A stretch of 64,000 bases of DNA from Saltatorellus ferox (GTDB taxonomy: Bacteria > Planctomycetota > UBA1135 > GCA-002686595), in NCBI GenBank assembly GCA_007751475.1, contig CP036434.1:558001-622000 (forward strand). The letters are read 5' to 3'. Below are positions 17,223-26,192 of this stretch, piece after piece. Made by a program: the position numbers and the translations under genes. The notes under the pieces are model-generated. The model did no database searches, was not told where the DNA came from, and was given only the letters and a program-made list of their open reading frames with translations. Every line of letters begins with the position of its first letter. Within the stretch, counting starts at the first letter, position 1.

Positions 17223-20200
17223 ATGAATCCGGAAGATCCGAGGGCCCCAGAGGAAGATCGTTTCGAGGCCTTCACGGCCGATTGTATCGACGCGCTGGAG
17301 GCCGAGGGCCCCGCGGCGCTGGAGTCGCTGCTCGCCTCCCGTCCAGGGGACGAAGCACGGGTACGCGAGCGACTCGCTTCCCTCTCGAAGCTCGGCCTGC
17401 TGTCCGTCGCAGGGGTTGACCGGGCCGAGACGATCGGGCCGTATCGGGTCCTGGGCCGGCTGGGTAGCGGCGGGATGGGGGAGGTGCTTCTCGCCAGCCA
17501 CATCGAGTCCGGACAGCGGGTGGCTCTCAAGCTGGGACCTGTTCCGCAGCCCTCGCTCTCCGCAGAGCATGAAAAGCACGCGCGTCGTTCGGCCGAGCGC
17601 TTCGCCCGCGAGGTCCAGGCGTCCCGCGAGCTCAGTCATCCTGGCATCGTTCCGATCGTGGACGTGGGGACGCACCAGGGACGAGCCTGGTTCGCCATGG
17701 AGTTCGTGGACGGGGTCGCGCTCGATCGCGCCCTCGAAGCCGTGCGCGTGAGCGGGGTGGCGCCCGAGGCGCTGACCGGCGCGAACCTGTCGGCCGCGGT
17801 CCCGGGTGCCAGCCCAAAGGCCTTCGGTGAGACGTGGGTCGGAGCGGTGGTGCGCATCGTCCGAGCCGTGGCGAGCGCGCTCGCCGCAGCGCACGCAGCG
17901 GGGATCATTCACCGAGACGTCAAGCCCAGCAACATCCTGCTGCGCCCGGACGGCCGCGTGCAGATCGTCGACTTCGGCCTCGCTCATCTCGAGGACATGC
18001 CGACGCTGACGCTCTCCGGTGAGTTCGCGGGTACGCCGTACTACGTCGCGCCCGAGCAGATCGAGAACCGGCGCGGCGGACTTGATGGGCGAGCGGACGT
18101 GTTCTCGCTCGGCGTCACGCTCTACGAGTGCGCGTGCCTGCGCCGTCCGTTCCTCGGGCGCACGCCGATCGAAGTGCTGACCGCGATCAGCAGTCGCGAG
18201 CCCGAGCCGCTGCGCCGGGTATCGCCGGAGCTTCCGCTGGACCTCGAACGCCTGTGCCGACGCGCGCTGGAGAAGGACCCGAACCTGCGCTACCCGAGCA
18301 TGGCGGAGTTCGAGCGAGACCTCGGTCAGTTCCTCGAGTTTCGTCCGCTTCTTCTCCGGCCGCTCTCTCCGTCTCAGCGTGCACGTCGCTGGGCCAGGCA
18401 GCGGCCGTGGCGGGCCGCGAGTCTCGTGCTCTCCGCGCTGCTCGTGATCGGCGTGCCGATGGGCCTGTTGATCGCGAACTCGAAGATCCGCGCCCAGCGC
18501 GACCGCGTAAGAGATGAAGCGCGGCGCCAGGCCCTCGTCGTGGAGCACTTCGTCGAGCACTTCGATCGCTCCGTTGGAGCGCCGGAGATCGACCAGGCGG
18601 CGCGGAAGCTCCTCGACCGCGGAGCCCGTCGATTGCAGCACGGCTTCGACAAGGAGCCGCGCGTACGGGCGTCGCTCCTGCACGCGAGCGCGCGCGCGTA
18701 CCTCGAGCTCGGTCGGCCCTCGGACGCCCGGTCGCTCCTCGATCGAGCGTTTGCGATGTGGCTACGGGAGGGCGAGTCCGCGCGGGACGAGCGCGCGCTG
18801 GTGCTCATCGACCTGGCGCGCGTGCACCTCGCCGAGGACCGGCCCGACATCGCTCGAGAGCTGGCGACGCGTGCTCTTTCAGAGGCGTCACCCGATACCC
18901 TGGCCCCCGATTTCGAACGGCGGGTGCAGGCCACGATCGCTGCCGCCGACGTCGCGCTCGGCGACGAGGCTCGCGCGCGCACCGGGCTGGAGGCGCTGGG
19001 GCCGGTCCCCGAGGCGCTGCGCGCGGACGTCGCGGGGGTCTGGGAGGCGATCGGCGATCTCGCTCTCGCCAGGGGGGATTTTTCGGGCGCACGATCGGCG
19101 TTCGGCACTTCACTGTCGCTGCTCCAGCGAGCATGGGCGCCGGACGTTCTGCGCCTGGTCGGCGTGCACGAAGGGCTCGGTGTGGTCGCGGAGGCCGTCG
19201 ATGGGGAGGGCAGCGCCCAGGCCGTCATGCACCGCGCACGTGCGGCGCGTCTTCGCTCTTCGTTGAATCCGAGCGCGGCGACGTCGAGCGCGAGGACGGC
19301 GCCTTTCCTCGGCGAGCCAGCCTGGGGACACGACTACGAGGAAGCGTTCGACGGCGGCGTGGCGGCGCTCCAGGCGGAACGACTCGACGAGGCGCGCGCG
19401 CTCTTCGTGAAGGCCCATGGCCTTCGTCCGTCCGCGGCGGTCGCGGCTTACAACCTGGCGTGCGTCGAGTCCCAGGTGGGCCGCCTCGAAGAGGCGGTGA
19501 AGTGGTTGAAGCGTGCGTGCGAGTCAGGCTTCGCATGCACGGAAGACAGGAGCCATGCGCTCTTGCAGGACGCGGAGATCGAGGCGCTTCGTGGGGCGTC
19601 GATCGGATCGTCCGTCCTGGCGGACCTCCAGCGTCAGTGGGAGTCCGCGCGGGCCTACTCTTCGCGTACGGTGCTCGTGCCAGCGCCGAATCAGGAGCCA
19701 GGAACTCCGCCCGCGCCCCTCCTCGTCGTGATCCACGACCACGGTGAAACCGCCGCGGGCGTCGCCTCGGGACGGTGGGGGAAGCTCGCGACGCAGCTGG
19801 GGGCGACGCTGCTCGTTCCAGCCGCGCCGTACCTCGTCGGAGAGACGATCGAAGACGGATCCGCCTGGTCGCCGGACCCGAGGGACCTCTGGGAGCAGCC
19901 CGGCGCCTTCGGATTTCCGGCCCTCGAAGCCGTGCGGATGGCTCTCGAACGAGCCAGCATCGATCGCGAGCGGGTCTGGATCGCGGGTAGCGGCTACGGC
20001 GCCTTGCTCGCGCTCGATCTGCAGCTCGAGAACCCGGGCCTCTTCCGCCGCGCCTGGCTCGAGGATCCGTTGCTGCACGAGCGCAGCGGCGGCGGCAGCG
20101 GAAGGCTGGCGGAAGCTCTGGGCGGCCGCTTGATCGTGTCGTTGACCGAAGACGAACCGCCGCCGGAGGCGCGGGCCACGACGATGAGTTCACACGCGAA

Positions 20201-20321
20201 GATCCTGGAAGCCTGGCTTCGGGAAGAGGGCGGCTGGGGCGATGCGGTGCGGGTGGAGAGCGGCCGCGAGCCGGCGACCTCAGGCTTCACCGAGTGGTGG
20301 TGCGCCGCGAGAGATCGCTAG
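17223..20321 (+). CDS. Transmembrane Ser/Thr protein kinase fused to a degenerate alpha/beta-hydrolase domain
   Basis: The 1032-residue protein has a short helical N-terminus and then a Hanks-type kinase domain (about 70-370). It shows the glycine loop GRLGSGGMGEV, Lys103 in VALKLG, HRDVKPSN (Asp232), DFG (Asp250) and the APE motif in YYVAPEQ, so the kinase should be active. A transmembrane helix lies at about 398-418. The next ~400 residues are helical and TPR-like (AVAAYNLACVESQVGRLEEA). The last ~200 residues resemble a phospholipase/carboxylesterase (PLLVVIHDHGETAAG). The nucleophile elbow there reads IAGSGYGAL, so the usual Ser of GxSxG is Gly924, and no catalytic His is seen near the end. 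The hydrolase part probably only binds a ligand. The TAG stop lies inside the CTAG bordering the repeat element downstream. Confidence 0.9.
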   Translation: MNPEDPRAPEEDRFEAFTADCIDALEAEGPAALESLLASRPGDEARVRERLASLSKLGLLSVAGVDRAETIGPYRVLGRLGSGGMGEVLLASHIESGQRVALKLGPVPQPSLSAEHEKHARRSAERFAREVQASRELSHPGIVPIVDVGTHQGRAWFAMEFVDGVALDRALEAVRVSGVAPEALTGANLSAAVPGASPKAFGETWVGAVVRIVRAVASALAAAHAAGIIHRDVKPSNILLRPDGRVQIVDFGLAHLEDMPTLTLSGEFAGTPYYVAPEQIENRRGGLDGRADVFSLGVTLYECACLRRPFLGRTPIEVLTAISSREPEPLRRVSPELPLDLERLCRRALEKDPNLRYPSMAEFERDLGQFLEFRPLLLRPLSPSQRARRWARQRPWRAASLVLSALLVIGVPMGLLIANSKIRAQRDRVRDEARRQALVVEHFVEHFDRSVGAPEIDQAARKLLDRGARRLQHGFDKEPRVRASLLHASARAYLELGRPSDARSLLDRAFAMWLREGESARDERALVLIDLARVHLAEDRPDIARELATRALSEASPDTLAPDFERRVQATIAAADVALGDEARARTGLEALGPVPEALRADVAGVWEAIGDLALARGDFSGARSAFGTSLSLLQRAWAPDVLRLVGVHEGLGVVAEAVDGEGSAQAVMHRARAARLRSSLNPSAATSSARTAPFLGEPAWGHDYEEAFDGGVAALQAERLDEARALFVKAHGLRPSAAVAAYNLACVESQVGRLEEAVKWLKRACESGFACTEDRSHALLQDAEIEALRGASIGSSVLADLQRQWESARAYSSRTVLVPAPNQEPGTPPAPLLVVIHDHGETAAGVASGRWGKLATQLGATLLVPAAPYLVGETIEDGSAWSPDPRDLWEQPGAFGFPALEAVRMALERASIDRERVWIAGSGYGALLALDLQLENPGLFRRAWLEDPLLHERSGGGSGRLAEALGGRLIVSLTEDEPPPEARATTMSSHAKILEAWLREEGGWGDAVRVESGREPATSGFTEWWCAARDR

Positions 20322-20533
20322 CCTGCATTATTCACGAGTTTGCTCCACCAGTGCGTTCAAACCGCGGCGTGGCAAGGAAGACGACCGAACGAAGCGGAGG
20401 CGGGCCCGTAGGCCCGTCGAGCATTCTGTGAGGGAGCCCGCGAAGCGGGCGGCAGCCAAAGGCTGCCGTCTGACGCCGCCACGGCGTGGTTTGGGCGTGC
20501 TGGTGGTGCAAACTCGTGAATAATGCAGGCTAG
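20318..20533. repeat. CTAG-bounded palindromic element A
   Basis: A 208-bp element (20322-20529) lies between two CTAG tetramers (20318-20321 and 20530-20533). Its termini, CCTGCATTATTC and GAATAATGCAGG, are part of a perfect 25-bp inverted repeat (20318-20342 with 20509-20533, CTAG included). Pairing continues inwards for about 20 more bases with few mismatches, mostly of the G-U type in RNA. Inside are smaller hairpins (GCCCGCGAAGCGGGC, GGCAGCCAAAGGCTGCC). It has no credible gene. The 4-bp CTAG borders look like target duplications, so this is probably a non-autonomous MITE-like element or a large hairpin repeat. Confidence 0.75.
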
Positions 20534-20696
20534 GAGTCTGCGCCACAGAATGCGGTTTCGCGAGTGCCGTCAGGATTTGCGCTCGCAAGGCGCGCCGGAC
20601 CCCCCATGGTTTGATGCCATTGGGGTTTGGCGCAACGCCGCGAGCGCGGATCCTGGCGGTGCTCGCGGAATCGCATTCTGTGGCGCAGACTCCTAG
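20530..20696. repeat. CTAG-bounded palindromic element B
   Basis: A 159-bp element (20534-20692) shares the middle CTAG with element A and ends at a third CTAG (20693-20696). Its outer arms form a perfect 24-bp inverted repeat (20531-20554 with 20672-20695, core GAGTCTGCGCCACAGAATG). Pairing continues almost to the centre with C/T and A/G differences that still pair as G-U in RNA, so the whole unit can fold into one long hairpin. The sequence is unrelated to element A. A copy of its right end recurs at 26205-26220. Confidence 0.75.
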
Positions 20697-20740
20697 CCTG
20701 CAGGCTCCGGTACCCCGACCCTGATCTCGAGTGAAAGGCA

Positions 20741-21760
20741 CTATTGCAGGAGGATCGCGGCCGCGTCGGTGAACCTGGACACGGGAAGGCCCTGGGTGAC
20801 GTCCCGGTACCAGGCCTGAAAATACCAGTTCTGGCCGGCTATCGCGGACACCGGGGGATTCGTCGGGATGTTCGACAGGTCCAACATGCGCTCGAAGGAG
20901 AGGTCCGGGCCTGCGTTGAGCGCGGGTCCGATCCGGCCCACGTCGGTGGGGTCGAGGCAGAGGGATCCGACGCAGATCCCCGTACAGGGGGTGGATCCCA
21001 CGCCACGGGAGGCGAGGAACAGGCCGAAGGAGGCGGCGGGGATCCCGGACGCCGTCAGCTCGAGGGTGTTGTCCGCGGCGACGCTCGATCCGCCGAGATC
21101 CATGCCCGCCCGCACGGCCAGGGAGTTGACGGTGGCACCGTTGCACACCGTGTCGAAGGCGCCGGAAAGTTCATGGCGAACGTCGAGCTGCACCTCGTCA
21201 AGGCACAGGGTGCTTGCACTGTTCGGCAGGCTGAGCCGGATGGCGAAGCTGGTGAAGTCCGAATACGTTCCATACCCCTGGCCTTGGGGCGAGGCGAGGA
21301 AGCGGAATAGCTTGCCGCCGCCGGGCAAGTCGCGGGCCTCGATGTGGCCGAGCGCTTCTGGGTCCGGAAAGTCCGGGTAGAGGAGGTACCCCTCGATCAG
21401 CGCAGCGTCCAGCCCGCCGATCTGCACGACCACTTCCTCGACGTTCCCGAGTCCCGAATGGTTGTAGCCGATCTCGATCCCGTTGCTTGTGGAGCAGATC
21501 TCCCCAGGGCCCGGTATCGACAGGAAGGCGATGGGGTTGAGGATCGTCCCCGACGCTCCGGGGTCGGAGACCACGTCGGGCTCCACGAGGGCTGGCTGCC
21601 CCTGGAAGAACGTGACGTTGTTCCAGTCGTTCCAGCGCAGGAACGACGTGCTCTCGAAGCCTCGGAAGTCAGGGACCTCGGGCTGAGTAAGGTCGGCAAA
21701 GGAGTGCGAGGCCAGAAGCAGCGAGCAGCCGGCAACGATGGGAAAAAGAGCGAGCTTCAT
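20741..21760 (-). CDS. Secreted protein of unknown function with C-terminal FQxWxRD module
   Basis: The 339-residue protein has a signal peptide (MKLALFPIVAGCSLLLASHS, cleavage near FADL). Its body (about residues 25-205) is beta-rich, resembling a jelly-roll or PEP-CTERM-like extracellular domain with paired Cys residues. I do not recognise it beyond that. The C-terminal ~125 residues are the module shared with four other proteins in the window: GGSSVAADNTLELTASGIP, SLCLDPTDVGRI, and finally NWYFQAWYRDVTQG and DAAAILLQ. It is convergent with the kinase gene, with the two hairpin elements in between. Confidence 0.65.
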   Translation of the reverse strand: MKLALFPIVAGCSLLLASHSFADLTQPEVPDFRGFESTSFLRWNDWNNVTFFQGQPALVEPDVVSDPGASGTILNPIAFLSIPGPGEICSTSNGIEIGYNHSGLGNVEEVVVQIGGLDAALIEGYLLYPDFPDPEALGHIEARDLPGGGKLFRFLASPQGQGYGTYSDFTSFAIRLSLPNSASTLCLDEVQLDVRHELSGAFDTVCNGATVNSLAVRAGMDLGGSSVAADNTLELTASGIPAASFGLFLASRGVGSTPCTGICVGSLCLDPTDVGRIGPALNAGPDLSFERMLDLSNIPTNPPVSAIAGQNWYFQAWYRDVTQGLPVSRFTDAAAILLQ

Positions 21761-22290
21761 AGACCGATGGTAAGTGCGAAGGCTCGACCTGCCAAGGCCT
21801 CATCCCTTGGGTAGAAGCGGCTTCGCCGTAGAGCCCCGTGCTCTGGATCCACGTCGATCACAGAAGATGCTCTTCGACGGTACTACGCGATCCCAGCATA
21901 CGCGCTCGACGTCGTCGCCAGCGTCGGAGCGATGCCTGATGACCGCGGCATGAAGGATGTCGGGGACCACGAGCTCGGGAAGGCTCCCATGCCGGGCCTC
22001 GCATTGGGTGCTCCTGCCATCAGAGCTGTGCGACGCTCCGATGGACTGCGAACGTAGGCCGCGCTCCTACACCTTCCTTGGTGGTGTTGGTCGCGGCCCA
22101 ACCCCGAAGCCCATGACCCCGATCATTCACGACCACCGGGGCGCTTCAGACCCACAGAGTCTGCTCACGGGCCGGAATTTCTATCCGTACGAAGCACAGA
22201 ATCAGACCTCTGGCTACGGTAGACGCAGCGGCAAGGTTCTCGCTGGACATCCTCTCCGGTGGGTCGCGCTGTGGTTGAGCCGAGGTTTTC
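21761..22290. other. 530-base region without a recognisable gene
   Basis: This region separates two divergently transcribed secreted-protein genes, so it should carry both promoters. Short open frames exist on both strands (for example 21883-22101 minus) but lack coding character and similarity to anything I know. No repeat or RNA gene was seen. Confidence 0.5.
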
Positions 22291-24834
22291 ATGAACTCTT
22301 CCCATCTGTTCCCGGCGGCCTTGGCCATTGCCTGTGTCACCTCTCACTTGCCCCTGGCGAGTGGATTGCAAGGGACCGTGGAGCTGCCCGTTGGCGTCAA
22401 CGACGGCGACTGGGCCCGGATCCAATCGCTCCTGGTTGCCGAGCGCCACGGGTTTCAGGCTACGGCCTTCGGCCACGTGGCCTCCAACCCAGGGCTTCAT
22501 TCGACGGCTCGGTTCGATGGGCGATCGGCCCTGATCGAGGTGACCGGGCGTGACGAGCGATTCGGCCTCGCGCTCCACTCCTACGGGTTCACGGGCCACG
22601 CAGTCTCCGTAGACGTGCCCATGTTCGGAGCGTGCGCCGATGGACAAGAGCTGACCTACGGGTGGAGCGACGAGCTCTCGGAATGGTGGATCAACGACGC
22701 CCGTGGGTTCGAGCACGGGTTCAGCGTTTGGGAGCGCCCTACGTCCGCTGCGCCCGAGTGTCATCGGGGGCCACTGAGGTTCACCTTGGACATCCTCGGA
22801 ACCCTGACCCCTGAGGTGAACGCTGCGCGCAAGGGACTCGCCCTGCGCAGGGCGGACGGGACGCTGGCCCTCTGCTACGACGGGCTGCTGGCCGTCGATG
22901 CCGAGGGTGTCGTGCTCGACTCATGGCTTGAGGTTGAAGGCACGAAGTTGAGCCTCTGCGTGGAAGAGGCGGGCGCGGCGTATCCTCTGGTCATCGACCC
23001 CATCGTTCAAGAGGCGTACCTCAAGGCGTCGAACACGGAGGCACTCGACTTCTTCGGGACGTGCGTCGCCGTGTCCGGGGACACCGTGGTCGTGGGCGCT
23101 CCGGCCGAGGACAGCGGTGCGACGGGAGTCAATGGGGACGAGTCGGACAACTCCGTCGATGGCTCCGGCGCGGCCTATGTGTACATCCGGTCGGGCGGTA
23201 TTTGGAGCCAGCAGGCCTATCTGAAGGCTTCGAATACGGGGGTGCTGGACAATTTCGGTCGGTCCGTTGCCGTGTCCGGGGACACCGTGGTGGTGGGAGC
23301 GGATAGGGAGGGCAGCAGTGCGACCGGAGTGAACGGAGACGGGTCGGACGACTCGGCCAGCCTCTCCGGCGCGGCCTATGTCTTCGTTCGATCGGGTGGC
23401 TCCTGGAGTCAACAGGCGTACCTGAAAGCATCGAATGCCGAAGCGTTTGATTTGTTCGGTGGGTCCGTGGCTGTGTCCGGGGATACGGTAGTCGTCGGAG
23501 CTCGGAATGAAGGCAGCGGCGCAACCGGTGTGAATGGAGACGGGTCGAACAACGCGGTCGGCTTCTCCGGTGCGGCCTATGTGTTCGTTCGGTCGGCTGG
23601 CTCCTGGAGCCAGCAGGCGTACCTGAAGGCGTCGAACACGGGGACTGGCGATGCGTTTGGTGCGGCCGTCGCCGTGTCTGGGGACACGGTGGCCGTCGGA
23701 GCGGGAGCTGAGGACAGCAGCGCGACCGGAGTGAACGGGGACGGTTCCGACAACTTGGTTCTCAACTCCGGCGCGGGCTATGTGTTCGTCCGGTCCGGTG
23801 TTTCCTGGAGCCAGCAGGCGTACCTGAAGGCATCGAACGCCGAGGCGTCTGATTTCTTCGGTGGGTCCGTCGCTGTGTCCGGGGAGACCTTGGTCATCGG
23901 AGCCGTGGGTGAGGACAGCGAGGCAACCGGAGTGGACGGAGACGAGTCAGATAACTCCGCCGCCGCCTCCGGCGCCGCCTACGTCTTCATCCGCTCTGGT
24001 GCCTCATGGACCCAGCAGGCGTACCTGAAGGCGTCGAATACGGAGGCGTTCGATGACTTCGGTGAGTCCGTCGCCGTAGCCTGTGACACCGTGGTGGTGG
24101 GGACCAAGGAGGAGTCCAGCAGCGCGATTGGAGTGAACGGTGACGGATCGGACAACTCTGCACCTCTCTCTGGCGCCGCCTACGTGTTCGTTCGGTTGGA
24201 TGATCTGTGGAGTCAGCAGGCGTACCTGAAGGCGTCGAATACAGAGTCGTACGATTTCTTCGGTACCTCCGTCGGCGTCTCCGATGGCACCGTGCTCGTA
24301 GGAGCCGAGAGAGAGTCCAGTAGCGCAACCGGCGTTAACGGAGACCCGTCCAGCAACTCGGCCCTGCGGGCGGGCGCGGCCTACCTTTGGTCCGGCCTGG
24401 TTTCTCCCGGCATTGGCGACCTCGTCTGCGTCGGCACTCCTAACTCGACTGGCTTTGGAGGCACGCTGTCCGCTTCGGGCTCCCCCGTTGTCACCAGCAA
24501 CTCCCTCGCCCTGGAGGTTGCTTGCTGCCCGGCGGGTGTGCTGGGTCTGGTCCTGACCAGTAGCTCGTATGGCGGCCAGGTCCAGACGGTCAGCCTCGGC
24601 GAGGGCTCCCTTTGCATCGCGAACTTCCGGCTCGCCCGCTTCCCGGTCTTGATGACCGATCAGAACGGCGCTGCGACTCAGGTCGTCGATCTGACCGCCA
24701 TCCCCACGAATCTCTTCGGCGCAACCGCTGCCCTTCCCGGCGATACCTTCTATTTCCAGTACTGGCACCGCGATGCTGCGGTTGGTGCACCAACGTCGAA
24801 CTTGTCGAGTGCGCTTTCGGTCCTCTTCGAGTGA
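22291..24834 (+). CDS. Large secreted FG-GAP/integrin-like seven-fold repeat protein with C-terminal module
   Basis: The 847-residue protein has a signal peptide and a ~220-residue N-terminal domain. Seven tandem repeats follow, of about 67 residues (201 bp) each, from roughly 23008 to 24400. Each runs QQAYLKASN...DFFG.SVAVSGDTVVVGA... then ATGVNGDGSDNS...SGAAYVFVRSG, an FG-GAP type blade with Asp-rich loops (GVNGDGSDN) that may bind calcium. Seven blades would close one beta-propeller. The end carries the shared module: LVCVGTPNSTGFGG, GSLCIANFRLARF, then FYFQYWHRDAAVG and SSALSVLFE. A surface adhesion or binding role is plausible but unproven. The repeats are similar at the DNA level, so copy number could change by recombination. 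Confidence 0.8.
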   Translation: MNSSHLFPAALAIACVTSHLPLASGLQGTVELPVGVNDGDWARIQSLLVAERHGFQATAFGHVASNPGLHSTARFDGRSALIEVTGRDERFGLALHSYGFTGHAVSVDVPMFGACADGQELTYGWSDELSEWWINDARGFEHGFSVWERPTSAAPECHRGPLRFTLDILGTLTPEVNAARKGLALRRADGTLALCYDGLLAVDAEGVVLDSWLEVEGTKLSLCVEEAGAAYPLVIDPIVQEAYLKASNTEALDFFGTCVAVSGDTVVVGAPAEDSGATGVNGDESDNSVDGSGAAYVYIRSGGIWSQQAYLKASNTGVLDNFGRSVAVSGDTVVVGADREGSSATGVNGDGSDDSASLSGAAYVFVRSGGSWSQQAYLKASNAEAFDLFGGSVAVSGDTVVVGARNEGSGATGVNGDGSNNAVGFSGAAYVFVRSAGSWSQQAYLKASNTGTGDAFGAAVAVSGDTVAVGAGAEDSSATGVNGDGSDNLVLNSGAGYVFVRSGVSWSQQAYLKASNAEASDFFGGSVAVSGETLVIGAVGEDSEATGVDGDESDNSAAASGAAYVFIRSGASWTQQAYLKASNTEAFDDFGESVAVACDTVVVGTKEESSSAIGVNGDGSDNSAPLSGAAYVFVRLDDLWSQQAYLKASNTESYDFFGTSVGVSDGTVLVGAERESSSATGVNGDPSSNSALRAGAAYLWSGLVSPGIGDLVCVGTPNSTGFGGTLSASGSPVVTSNSLALEVACCPAGVLGLVLTSSSYGGQVQTVSLGEGSLCIANFRLARFPVLMTDQNGAATQVVDLTAIPTNLFGATAALPGDTFYFQYWHRDAAVGAPTSNLSSALSVLFE

Positions 24835-25040
24835 CGCTGGGGTGACCGACTCGCAGTTCGCGCTTCTTGTTCGGCCCATTTCGCGCTGCAGTTGGGTAGC
24901 CGAACCTTGGACGGAACTACCGCTATGCACTGCGGTTCGGGCGCCTTGCTGCAATGTGAATGTGGCTCCAATCAATGGCGCCAACCTCTGGATCAGACCA
25001 CTGGGGACTGCGCGCTTCCCTCCCGGGCCCATCGCGACCG

Positions 25041-26192
25041 TCAGGCGGTCAGGAGCTCGAGGACACGCGGGTCGTAGGGCTCGAACACGCGTTTGTTCGC
25101 CAGCCACAGACGCGACCCTTCGCCAACGACCCAGTACGAGGTGTAGGCGCTCCCGCGGGCTCCCTCCCCGTCGGCAGACCAGCCAAGCCCTGCCGCCGCT
25201 TCGAGGAGATCGTCGCGATGGCGATCCAGTCTCTCTCGCCAGCGCTCCACGTGGCGAAGCGCCGCCAGGTGATCGCTTTTATCGCCGTTGCAGCGCTGGT
25301 GGGACACCACGAGGTTGAAGAGATCATCAGAGCCCGTACGCGCCCATGGAATGAAGTGATCGACGGGTGCAGCCTGATCCAGTGGATCGCCGCAGTAGAA
25401 GCAGAGACCGCGCTGCAGAGCCCGAAGCGGCGCGCGGACTGCACCCAGGGGGATACGTTCACGACCGAACAGGAAATCGTGCACGGTGGCTTCTCCGGCA
25501 AGTGAGTTCGCTCTTTCTGTCCAGCGAGCCCAGCGGTCCATCACCAGCGGGCGGAGCAACGGTGCCAGGCGAGCCAGATTGACCTCGACCCCAGGCTGAA
25601 ATCGGATCCGATTGTCCATGTGTGCCCTGGCGGACCCCTCTCGCAGGTCGCGCTGGTAGCGCGCGATATCGAGCCCGATCCCCTTCAAGGGCCACCGGTC
25701 CGAGGGATAGAGGAGGTCCGTGGACTCGCCGCCGATCTGCTAAAGATGGGCGATCGGGTACCGGATCAAGATCTTCTCGGTCTCGTCGAGCAGCTTCGCC
25801 CAGCGCTGGGGCCGCCATTCGCGCATCGCCGCAGCAGTGACCCGCCCTGGTAGATCGGCGATAGCGAGCACGATGTGATCCACGATCGATCGACCGCTGG
25901 TCGCGATCGCCTTCAGGCGTTCCGGGGGCGAGCCGGTCCGCTGTGACCAGGGCCGCGCCTGGGGCCAGTAGAGCTCGAGCACGTGGACTGCCAGCTGCCT
26001 GGAGGTCACGCTGCCGCGCTCCAAGCCGCCGCGCCCCACGTTCTCGGAAGCGGCATCCATCAGCGCCACCAGGAGGGCGTACTTGTAGGAGCTGTTGGTG
26101 GAAGCCTCGTCGATAAGCTGGATCATCGCCATGCCAAAGCGAGTCAGCTCGTCGCCACCGCTATCACTTCGATTGGTCGTCTTGGCCGTCAT
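25041..26192 (-). pseudogene. HNH endonuclease-domain protein gene interrupted by an in-frame TAG
   Basis: The start ATG (26192) has an excellent ribosome site, AGGAGG, four bases upstream. Translation gives 150 residues ending IRYPIAHL and then TAG at 25740-25742. The same frame continues without another stop for 233 more codons. That second part holds an HNH nuclease motif: CFYCGDPLDQAAPVDHFIPW, then NLVVSHQRCNGDKSDHL, with the CxxC pair, the DH, the Asn and the H-x2-C. The coding pattern is unbroken across the TAG, and the next codon is CAG, so a single C-to-T change of a Gln codon is the simplest origin. Intact, the protein would be 383 residues. Either the gene is freshly inactivated, the stop is read through, or the base is a sequencing error. 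The upstream edge coincides with a hairpin-element end at 26205-26220. Confidence 0.75.

Noticed and set aside
17169..18683. Extension of the sigma-factor frame to a 721-residue protein
   Set aside because: The extra part is antisense to the kinase gene and has no sigma-like or domain-like sequence; the ATG at 17168 gives a normal sigma factor.
20328..21146. Long minus-strand open frame covering the hairpin elements and the secreted-protein end
   Set aside because: It runs through both inverted-repeat elements and antisense to the real gene; the peptide is a by-product of the palindromes and high GC.
21883..22101. Short minus-strand open frame in the 530-base gap
   Set aside because: No coding character, no ribosome site and no family resemblance; typical chance frame in high-GC DNA.
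23008..24400. Regular repeats resembling a CRISPR array
   Set aside because: The period is 201 bp, in frame, and translates into FG-GAP blades; there are no short spacers and no cas genes.
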